Below are positions 11,765-23,075 of a stretch of DNA of 64,000 bases, piece after piece; position 1 is the first letter of the stretch; each line of letters begins with the position of its first letter. The stretch is from Watersipora subatra (lineage: Eukaryota; Bryozoa; Gymnolaemata; Cheilostomatida; Watersiporidae): the NCBI RefSeq assembly GCF_963576615.1, contig NC_088717.1:53850526-53914525 (forward strand), in the 5' to 3' direction. Under the pieces are notes generated by a model. It ran no database searches. It saw only the letters and a program-made list of their open reading frames with translations, and was not told where the DNA came from. Position numbers and translations under genes: made by a program.

Positions 11765-12310
11765 TATCGTAAAGGTAATAGATATATTTGAGGTGACCTG
11801 ACTGCTAGGAGGTATTGAGATCAAAATCGACAAAGCTTGATTGCGGTTAAAACACTCATATCAGGCAAAATTGAGATGACGTCTATAGTTACAAAAAACG
11901 TTACGTCGGTAGTTATGAAAGCTAAAGTTACAAAGAGACTGACAGAATAGAGACATGTAATGCTGCAACATTTTATATGTCATAACTGGAAGTATTTCTA
12001 AAACGAATTGAACAGATTACAATGTATTCTTCTAACAGAGTATTTGTTGCAAAATACGTTTTTGATACACATACATAGCAAACATCGAAATAGATCAACT
12101 TCGCTTGTCTGAATTTGGACTGAACACAATAGCCAATATCAACTATAACAATGATAGCGACTAGTGACATCATTTCACACATATTTTTCTTTCGAGTGTT
12201 TTAACAGCGATCAAGTTTTGTCAGTTTTAATCTAGAAACATCCTGACAGTCAGATCACCTCGAACATCAAAAACAACCACAAACGATAGAAAAATACCGA
12301 TACTTTCTGA
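11765..12310. mobile_element. Foldback member of a dispersed repeat family
   Basis: The left part reads 'gaggtgacctgactgc' and the right part reads 'gacagtcagatcacctcg', giving inverted ends around the direct-repeat core. Related sequence is at about 6970-7100, 29960-30060, 30780-30930 and 55890-56170. I infer a non-autonomous transposon family; its class is not determined. Confidence 0.5.
11972..12118. repeat. Dispersed direct repeat, copy 2
   Basis: This is the second copy of the 9469-9612 repeat. It is embedded in the foldback element and differs by about half a dozen bases. Confidence 0.85.
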
Positions 12311-14884
12311 TAAAACCTACTAAATATTTGTGCAAGGTCATCGTTAATTATATGAATAGGTTTGCGCAGAGCTACTCAATCTTTCATTTAAATTTTACAT
12401 AGATAAAAAATATAGTGTAACGATGGTATTAGGGAAGTTGCACACAATTGACGCTTTCTTCGTAATGAACCTCAGAATCTTTTGAAACTGACATGAAAAG
12501 ATCTTCGGTGAAGTTCTGGTTTTTTCTATGTCATTAAAGACTTGGAATAGAAAAACTGCAGAATATTGAAAAGGAAAAATAAAAACACCAAAAAACACAG
12601 AATAATTTTATACTATCATTAAATAAAATGCTTTCCATAGATCCAAAACATCTATCAAGTTAAAGGCAGGTTTAACTTATGCTCTACCTACATGTTGTTA
12701 CAGGATTTAATGATAATCTGCTAGCGAGAAATAATAAAATATGTCATAGAATAGGAAGAACTCTTTAAGCACTTCATAATTTAGTTATAGACAGTGTTAT
12801 CTGCAAAGCCTGGTTTACACAGACAGTATTCATACACAAAACTGATGGTACATATACACAAATATTGGCAGCAAAGGTATTCGCTGAAAATACAATGTTT
12901 GTCTTAGCCAAATTCTTTTACCATGCTGAACCGTAGCGGCATCAGACAGCGCCTCTATCGGTAAGTTGTATTTGCTGAATAACATGAAGCTAAGTGTTTC
13001 AAATACAATTATTTATAAACAGCGATATTTAGCTATTAATTTCCCTTATCCATCCTAGTCTACCAACACTCTACAGTCGCAAACAGTTTCAAAGCAAGTT
13101 TCTACCTTTTGTATTCATGCTGATATAAAAAATATATGAAGTCCCAAAGCTGGGTAACTTTCAAGCTGTTGTCAATTTTGACATAAAAAGCAGCTACATG
13201 TAATATTTACAAGATATGCATGTAAGTTTTGAACACGTACACCAACCATTCAATTTGGACAACGAGTTGTGATGACCTTCAGCTGAAAAATCATGGTTCA
13301 GCCTGTTGATAAGGAGAAGTCTAGATCAGACAAACTAGCTGGTAGAATGAAAACCACCACTGCGTGTGTAAGTGGAAATAAATTTTGAAGGCGCAAACGG
13401 CAATATATTCCGCATCGGGTTTGGGTGGTGAATGACACTTAAAAAAGATTGCCAAAGATTGCCATGATTACCAAATGCCATGGTGAAAAACGTTTGCCAA
13501 CTATGTGCGCTCATATCTCAGCTTCTTTTTCCTTGCACATTTGAAATTAATAGAAAACAGAATAGGGTACAACTTGTAGAAGTGAAAATAACATGTTATG
13601 CAAATGATTCAACTTGGATTTGAGCTAATATGTAGCAATTGAAGAAATTTATTAAATCATTTTCATGATACGGTTTCACTATAGCTGAGACCTGCTGAAA
13701 CAGCAGAAGATGATGCGATGTATTGCAGTTGTATGCCAAAATGAGGAAAGAACCAGGTCATTGTTTTATTATTATCATTGGCAAAGTATAATAACACAAT
13801 GTATGATTGGGCAAGCTGTCTATTGGGCAAGCTGTCTAGTGTCCTCTCAACTGAACCAACGCAATAGTCATGAGAATACAGTTGCATATTCAACAAGGCC
13901 TGCCTGAATAAGATGTCTTCCGTGTTTGTATTACCTATTTTTGTAACACGTGTAGCACGCTTTGGGTATCTCCAGCATTCATAGGCTCACTCGCTAACAA
14001 AAGCTAGTCTTGCCAATCATCTCACCCTGTCTGTTTTGTTGTGGTTTAGCACAAATATTGTTAATGTGTTACGGCACCTGCGGCGAGTGTCTACGCTTGC
14101 CAATGGGGAGTTATTCAGTTATAAGAGCGGTGTAAGCTGGCGGTCACTATCTTACATAAGGTTTTGGGTTGCATAACTGTCTGGTGCATTTTAATTAGTC
14201 TGTGTGTTGGTCTATCAAACCGTGGTACATCAAATGCGTGCTTCAATGACTTGTAGCTGAAAATATTCTAACTGCGTGTCAAATAGGGCTTAACCACAGC
14301 AGTTATCGTAGGTTCATCATCACCTACGCAATATTCAATAAATTTTTGTTAAGTATGCTTACGAACCATTTCATGTTTTCCTAAAAAATCTAAATAGGTA
14401 GCCTATCTTTAGTTATGAACCATTCGTGGAGTCAACTTATGTCGATAGGAAAAGAATACAAATCCAGTTTTTTTTATCAAGGCGAGCTTTGGTAAAAACT
14501 ATGGGCTAGTTTTGGTGAGAGAAATACATGTAGGCCTGGCCAAATCCAAAAATAGCCTCAGCTAAAACGAAAAACAAAGTCTGCGCGATGCCGTATGCTG
14601 CCCACAGTTATTTTGCAAATACATGTAGCACATTGAAAACTGCAGGAGAGTCATTCTATTCTAGGTATATGTTGCTGACGAGACAAAAAAGTGTTGAAAC
14701 TTAAAGCAAGGGAACACGACTCAGCTGCCTGATCTCGAAATTCTTATAACAGCTTCCGTGTGGCTTGTCTAACGCATAAAATTCGCTATAGCAGCTTGTC
14801 ATGGCATCTTTCGTTTGTCGAATGACAAAGAGTAGAAATTCAATATAAATCTAGAAATGATATAAAGCTGGTAATGCAGTTAGT

Positions 14885-15085
14885 CAAAGCATGTAGTCAT
14901 AGAATGTGTAGTCATAGAATGTGTAGTCATAGAATGTGTAGTCATAGAATGTGTAGTCATAGAATGTGTAGTCATAGAATGTGTAGTCATAGAATGTGTA
15001 GTCGTAGAACGCGTAGTCATAGAACCCCTAGTCGTAGAACGCGTAGTCGTAGAACGAGTAGTCGTAGAATGCGTAATCATAGAGT
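14885..15085. repeat. 15-bp tandem repeat
   Basis: About 13 copies of 'tagtcatagaatgtg', the last ones degenerating to 'tagtcgtagaacgcg'. Since 15 is a multiple of three, both strands stay open and give pentapeptide repeat frames. I regard these as non-coding. Confidence 0.95.
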
Positions 15086-15379
15086 AGTCATAATCGAACT
15101 ATATCACGGATGCGTCCATACTCAGCTTACCGATCCCAACATTGCCTGATGGATTTACTTTTTGACAGACCTTTTTATAACTCTTTTAAGCTTTTGCTAT
15201 AAACTGTTATCATTGCTATAAATTTGTGTTAAAGCAACTAGCTATAAAATTTAATAAATCTACTATAATTATTGTGCTACTAATTTATAAATGTACTATT
15301 ATCTAACATTTTTGTGCTTAGCACACTTATGCAGGCAGTGCAGGATGATAAAAGTTTCCTTTTCACTCCGTAGAAAGTA

Positions 15380-15960
15380 TTCAAAATGACTGCATTAAAA
15401 AATTTCTTGCCCTGCTATAAAAATTTGTTAGGCTGATATTGACTGGTTCAGCAGTGAAGAAGTAATTGAACTGGTAGCGGAAGCCAAAAAACAAATAATA
15501 CTAAATAACTTTTTTTACAGTTTTTATTGCAGTTTTTGCATATATTATAAACAGTGTCTGTTTATGTTACTTGGTTTGTGATAAATATTCGTAACATTTG
15601 ATTGAGTATTATTATATAATTTATAAATTTACAGATCTGTAGCGTACCATTTAATAAACCCAATACCATAATTTAAAATGGGGTTGTGAGAAACTTAGGC
15701 TCATAACCTGTCTTCTATTGCACATAAAAAGCTAGTTTTTCACTGCAAACATAAATAAGCTTGGATACCACACTGTTAAATTTATTTGTACAATCCAAAA
15801 ATCTTTTTAAAATTAGAATTGTGAAAACAAATGTATAGCTTCACCAAATTTCAACTCAACTTACAAAATCGTCAAATCTTATTAAATGCAAGCAAAATAT
15901 ATCAGCTTGTAGAAGAACTTATCAGCTTTTTAATGCATATTTATTTACGGTTCTGCAGCA
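15380..15960. repeat. Dispersed element, partial copy
   Basis: Shares segments such as 'tattgcacataaaaagctag' and 'tgcaagcaa..atatcagct' with copies near 37220-37690, 40796-42081 and 61027-62775. It is diverged and lacks recognisable ends. Confidence 0.5.
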
Positions 15961-16819
15961 AATCGGATGTAAATTATAGCTGTTTTCCAGCAGCAATGTT
16001 TGAGGTCCCTATTTTGCTATTAAATAGCTTTGGATTTCCGACAAACCGTGTTTGCTTTGTTGTGGAAGAGTTACCTATAGCCTGTCACACTGTGGACAAC
16101 TACAAAACATGTTTCACTCATCACTTAAAGATGCTGACCTAAAAAATTAGGATAGTTGGATCAGTAATTAATTATAACACCAAGAAGCAGGTGCCCTGCT
16201 GACTATAGCTATAAGAATTAACTCAAAGGTGGATGTTTTACCGATTTTGATAAAAAGAGAGAACCTTGTAAAACCAATATGTTTGTGTTGCAAAAAAATA
16301 CAATTCTTTAACCATTTGTTCTCTTTTGTTTTAATTTGCTTCTCAAAAGATACACTGCTCAGTGTCTCCAGTACAAGTCTGTTCTTTTGAATACGTCTAT
16401 CAAAATTTGCCTAGCATCATCTTTACGATGGTGACATAACAGATGAGTCTGATGGCTCTTTTGTCACGCATATATATCAGGAAACTTAATCCATTTACTA
16501 AAAGCCTTTGACCACGCGGAGATAACTTGAATTTTCATATGCAGATAGTTGGAATCTAGTTCTGTTGCTATACATAAACTGTTTTTGAAAACTTGGGAAA
16601 AAATTTTAGAATTACTTTCTTTCAAGTTTAATAAACTTTATTACGCAATTGAAATGCAGCTCCTATTTAGAGAAAACATTTTCTAAAAACAGGCAACAAA
16701 GTAAAGTAAATGCATAGCTGAGAGGTTTTATCAAAATGAATAAAAACTATTAAAAAAGTGAAAAGCGTTGACAGATTTGAGAAAAGGAAGCTTATGATTG
16801 AATAAGTGGCTTTTTGTAG

Positions 16820-17290
<471 letters not shown>

Positions 17291-18283
17291 ACATAATAAT
17301 ATATGATTTACTTTTTCTTTCTTTAGAAAAGAAAAAAAGGTGATAAAAAGAGAAAAAGCAATAAAGGTAAAAATTTTACACAACTGACTAACTGACTAGG
17401 TATATGATACCAACAAAGTTGTGACGTACCATCATTGTAGGAGGTTGAAGAAGCAAGTCATGCAATTTCTAGATTTGTGAGAAAAATACATCTGTTATAC
17501 AACTTTTATAAAAAATACTTGTAAAATGTTATGCAATGTTATTTGTAACAACAGCTAAACCTACATACAGAACCAGGAAATCGTTTGCTGTAGGGCAAAC
17601 TGAAGAGGTCAATTGTTAGTTTTAGGTTTCGTGGTCAACTGGGTACAAGCCCTAAAAGTAAATAGAACTTAGACAAAACAGGGCTAACATTAAGCTGCGG
17701 TATGAATAAATTCATTGGTGTTCTGTGAAGCCGAAACTCTCAGACTCTGCATACGCTATAGCTTTATATTGATTCAGTCAGAAAATCGGTTACGCAACTC
17801 CAGTCGACAGGAAAATAACAGGAAATCTAGAATACTAGTATTATGTTCAGTTGAGAAAAGGGACTTGGCTTCCACTTCTTCTCCATTCTTGAGACTTTAT
17901 TGACTGGCATCAGAGGTCATTTAGTCTGCGGCAAGTCAGCTAGCAATTAATGTTTTCATTTTTTGAAAAGAAATTAAGTTCTGTCTAATGTTTATTGTCA
18001 ACTGTAGGATAATTCAGTTTAAGAAGGCATTGCTAATTGCTAATTTAATTACATGGTTACTGTCAGCTCTCTTCACCATTTCCAGATAGAAAACAATTCC
18101 CTCGGCGGCTTTCAAGTTTCAGAGACAGGTTAACATTTCAGATTTTCCGCTAATATTATGAAAATGTTAAGACAATCAAGGCTAGAGGTTTAATTGATTA
18201 ATCTAGATTGTTCTATGGACGAGCTATTATAATTACGACGGTGTATTAGCTTCAACTGGAGGATTCCCCTCTCGCTCGCTACC

Positions 18284-18292
18284 TATATAAAG
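18284..18292 (+). promoter_or_regulatory. TATA box of the secreted helical-protein gene
   Basis: TATATAAAG lies 56 bases upstream of the start codon at 18348. Transcription about 30 bases downstream would give a 5' UTR of only some 30 bases. The position is just right for a core promoter, and no other exon is needed upstream. Confidence 0.6.
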
Positions 18293-18347
18293 GGTTTACA
18301 GAGCAGGTAGGTAACATTGAGATTTGCTTTCTTGTCAGCAACGAAAC

Positions 18348-21300
18348 ATGTCTCTTGCAGCGTGTGAGTAGCTTTCCATTTAAATATTGGAAATTTGTCT
18401 GCTTTGGTTGTTACAAACCAAAGCAGAAAACCCTGCTCAACAATATTGCGCAGGGCTTTTCAAAAATGCATTCATCGATATTATTCTTTCTGATTTTGGA
18501 CTGTGTATTATATTCTAATGATCAAAATCTTTTTAAATTCAATTTTCTGAATTCACTTGAATTTGTTTTTGTTATGGCGCCAGATATTTTATTGCAACTG
18601 CAAGTTCCACTACAAATTCTTTCTCTTACAGATTTCTTGGGAGTTACCCTACTCGTCATTAGCAGCCACAGCATGTATATAAAAAGACAAATGGACCCTA
18701 ACAATCCAGAAAACTTGCCAAACGATTGGATAAATGAAGACACAGCTGTTCGAGACCCCAACAGCCGACTCCGTTGGATTGATGACAACAATGTTGCGGA
18801 TGAAGGCTCAATAAATAGAAACAGCCGTACGGATCCTAACTCTGGACAGATTATCACTACCACCCCCTTTCCACAAATCACCATATTTAATGATCAGAGA
18901 GATGCGAGATTAAAATCGTACGCTCAACTTGCCCTTCCAAGAATTGCAGATATCATAGAGATATATGTAAGTTTGCTTTGATTCAGGAAGTATAGTAGAT
19001 ACATAGCATAGACACATAGTACAGATAGGGTAGATAGGGTAGTATAATTAGTAGGTATATGTAAATTTGACAGATACTAGACCTAGCGTCATACTTTTGG
19101 CTAACACCTCCTTTAAGATTTTTAAATAAAGTTTATATACTATAACGGTAACTGCTGAACTTTTGTCGCTAGCTAAAGTGCCAAATGGGACAACTTGTGC
19201 ACAAGTTTAATTTAATTAATTTAATAAAAAATGGTTAAACCTTGCTATAATTATCTATTTTACGCATAAAATATGGAGTTGAGCCCCAAAATTACGGAAT
19301 TCACATGACTTTTTCTGAAAAAAAACTATTGGAGCAATTGTATCAGTTCACTAAAAATAATCCCAATTATTTCTTTTATATTTAGTGGCTAAAAGATAGC
19401 AAGTTATTGAGAGAAGAATTGATTGGTAAATATCTAAAAAGGAAATTAATAATTTACTAACTTTTATTCCCAAGAACTTTGTATTAAAATTAAAGATTTT
19501 TTAACCACATATACTACCTAACTGTATATTGTCTTAATCACTGAACATATTCCCTATGTAAAATGTTAATTTAAAACCAATACTTCATTAAATTTCAATA
19601 TTTTAAAAATTGTAGCTTGTTCTATTTGTAGGCAACAACAGTTTATATTATATTCTTATATTATATTTATTATGTTATATTGTTCAAGTCTCTCGCGGAT
19701 AAATTATATAACACTTATTACTTATTAAATAGCTTGTAGCTAGCCAAAGTACATCTCTTGTCACAAATAAAAAGAACAGCTCCTCTCTATATATAAAAAA
19801 GTAGTCAGGGTATACGCTAGACAAAGTTCAAGGGGACGCAGTAGCCAAAAAAACCTATTTGAGAAGCAGAGGTAAAAAAAGTTGATCTTGCCTTTTTTGG
19901 TTAAAAATATACAATATACTCTCCTTACAGAGCTACATCTACCAACTTCAGCAATAAATTTAATTAATTTGTATGTTCTACGTGTATTTGTATTTTGTAA
20001 GAAAAGATGCTACATGTAACTACAGCATTGATTTTAAAAGCTCACTCACCATTGTTGTTAATTATCAGTTCACATCGGCAATGTAGAATATCTCTTTCCA
20101 TGACCTACCTCTTCCGGTGACCACCTATAATATTGTAGTAGTAGTACGTGAATAATCTCGCATCGATTTAAAAATAGACAATAACTTGCTACTTTAGCCT
20201 TAGTCTAATATTGGAAACCAGTCCAAGGGCGACACATATTCCCAGAGGGCTAATACATATTCACCGTCAAACATTTTGTTTCTTTTTCATCGATGGTCAC
20301 TACGCACGCAGAGGCCATCTTTTGTGATCGCTAACCTGTCTGTATGTCTGCTAAAGAAAAAGCCTAAAACAGTTTAAGTATTTGCTGTTGTATGCTTTTG
20401 GATTTTCATTGACAGTATTGCTATGAAAAGCCGTGCTGCACGGACATGTGCGCAGTCTGCTGCCATCACCGAAAATGCTGCTTCCATTTTGAGGAATCGA
20501 TGTAATGACAGGAAACAACCTGACATTTAAATCAAATATAATGTGTTAGGCATTATACTAATTAGCTCAGCAAAAAATCACTTTGTGCCAGCTAACTTAT
20601 TGTTACGTAAATGGATAGCTTTGCCCAATTGCTTTTCTAAGCATCTATTGAAGTCAAATTTATTGAACAAGCAATTGATGAGCTCTCATTTCTATGCTTC
20701 TCAAGGGGTATAGAGTGGCAAAGCAGCATTTTATCATTGGTAGTTTATCCTTTTTATCTGTAGGCAATGATCTTGTTTACATCAAACATTTGTGTTCAAA
20801 TGTCGTATGGAGTTAATGGCAACTTGCAACAATGTTAAGTATAAAATTTTAAAAACCAATTTTATTTCATTGGCAGTGATTTATGAAAAAGTATGGAAAC
20901 TTTTATTACACCAAAGTCACAGGTCATGAAGACAACAAACTCAAGATTAAAACAATATTTTTTAATTAAAACAGAATATCTGATACAAAACCGAATTTTT
21001 TGCAGGCTTCTTTATTAACAATTTTTTTAAATATTAGTAAACTGTTAACATAAATACCCAAAACTGATAAAATCATTTTTTGTAAATGTTAACAATTTTT
21101 TCCATATTCATATCCAACAGCTTAAAATATGCAGCTGGTCCAAATTTAATCTTCGTGACTTCCATGAAGTCCGAAATGTGATAGTGAGATTTCATGTCAT
21201 GCTGGTACAGTTATATACAGTTATATACAGTTATATACAGTTATATACAGTTATATACAGTTATATACAGTTATATACGTATTTGTGCTTGCAGAGAGAC

Positions 21301-23075
21301 TATGCCGAAATATTGAGAAACAATGATAACATTCTAAGACAAGCTATGTGTGCCTCTCAAAATGTGCCCCATGTAAGTACAGTTACCATTTGAATTGTAC
21401 TTTTTCAATTCCTAACAAAAGGAACACTAGAGCTTCGCAATATGATGAGTTAATCATTTGGTGGCAGTTTTTAAGGTAGACACTTTGAATATCACCACCA
21501 CTTAAAGAGATTTTGTCAATCGTAAACGATATAATCATGTAATGATTTTCAGAGTGAGCAATACTGGAACTAAAATGCACGGCCTTCTAGTCTTATAATA
21601 AGACTGTATATATATATAATAATAATATATATATATATATACAGTCTATATAATAAGCTCGTTCCATGGCATTTCGTGCACACAGGCATTCATGAAATGT
21701 TTGTAATTATCACAAACACAAAACAGTTTCTTTTCAAGTTAACGTAAACAAAAGATATTAACAAAAACTTACAAGTTTTTGCATTATAATAATATGAATA
21801 CTAATATCGAATCGTCTTTTTGGATATTGTGAAGTTCTGAAGAGCACATTAAATACTACTTTAAAGATTATACTCATGACATAATAATTTGCTATATCAA
21901 TTAATTTGCTATAATGATAATAAAAATAATTCGCTATAAAAATATTTTGCTATAAAGATGATTTGCTACAATAATGATACTCATGATAGGTCAATTTGTT
22001 ACATTCATATATACATTTTTTGCTTATCAGACTCCTAATCTACTAAATATGGTCATAAGTATGGAGAGGGGGCGGTATTACACATCCGCTGTTAACCAGA
22101 TAGAGAAGAAACTAAATACTTTCTAACACTTTAAACGCAATATAGAGTTGAACAAAAACATATTAGGAAATTGCTTATGCGAAATATTGCTTGTCCTTAC
22201 CATACGCTCTCTATGCAAGTCAAGGAAAGCAAAGTACATACATGTATATTTAAATAATAAAATTCATTACATTTGATTTTTATCACTTTGGCTAACGTCT
22301 CCGCTTGGTTCTCCCGTTGTCAATAAATTGGTAAGCGAAAGTCCGAACTCCGTCTGTTTCTTTGCAGACTAAAGAGAAACTCAACGAGGAATTGATAGAT
22401 GCCTACTGTCATTTTGGCTATAGACGCACGCACATAGCTGATGCGACAGCCAATAATACAAACCTGGTTAATAGACTTCAGTCTAACCTCAATGAGATGA
22501 TTTGCCTGATTAGACCTAGCAACTGCACAATTGTATGCCCGGTGAGTTCTAACATTTTATTTTTTTCTTTAACGTTTCCACTTTATACTTGGCTTTTGCC
22601 AACTTTTAACATTTTTTCAAAAGGCTGCTACTCTGAAAACTGAGTATCACCTCCATTTAACCGTAGCTTTCGCTTACCTCACAAACTATTATATATTCAG
22701 TCACAAGATTTTGAAATAAATTGTGTGAATACACAGAGCATAGATTTATTTTCTGCATTTTGTACTCAATTTATAACTTTTCATTTTAGTTTCTCATCTT
22801 GTACTGTCAAAGTGCATGAAAAACAATAATTAACTAACATACATGTAGTTTTACAGATCATAACCAGACAAATTTGCTGACAGAATTTGGCAGCTGTTCT
22901 ACATGTTTTATCAAAAAACAAATGCTTGCAGGCGAATATCGTGACAATGAACGAAGTTTATAATGTTCAACACGACTACCAGGAAACTTTGCTGAACGTG
23001 AAGACGATTCTGAGGTGTATCATTCAACATGGCGGGAATGGCAACATCCGGTCAAGATATGCAGCAAGGGGTTGA
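18348..23075 (+). CDS. Secreted six-cysteine helical protein, class I cytokine-like gene structure
   Basis: Five exons join in phase into 248 residues: 18348-18363 (16 nt, T|gtgagt), 18632-18966, 21295-21372, 22368-22541 and 22932-23075 (TGA). All introns are GT-AG, with phases 1,0,0,0. Residues 1-19 are a signal peptide (MSLAAYFLGVTLLVISS), with a Lys-Arg pair at 23-24. Residues 26-90 are Asn/Asp/Pro-rich with three DPN motifs and are probably disordered. From 93 on, four amphipathic helices are likely: about 93-134, 144-168, 173-192 and 203-233. Six cysteines (136, 157, 189, 196, 200, 230) and two sequons (N172, N195) fit an extracellular glycoprotein. A tiny first exon splitting the signal peptide in phase 1, then phase-0 introns and exons of about 80, 175 and 145 nt, is the architecture of EPO, GH and related cytokine genes. 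Sequence homology is not recognisable, and the predicted loops are short. The gene model is strong; the cytokine role is inference. Confidence 0.72.
21206..21280 (+). repeat. 10-bp tandem repeat next to a 3' splice site
   Basis: Seven copies of 'ttatatacag' end 14 bases before exon 3 (21295) of the secreted-protein gene. Each unit ends in ACAG, so each could act as a decoy acceptor. The real acceptor is gcttgcag. Confidence 0.9.
21601..21652. repeat. AT-rich hairpin
   Basis: 'gactgtatatatata' is mirrored by 'tatatatatacagtc' around a TAATAA centre, inside intron 3 of the secreted-protein gene. Probably a microsatellite-born palindrome. Confidence 0.7.
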
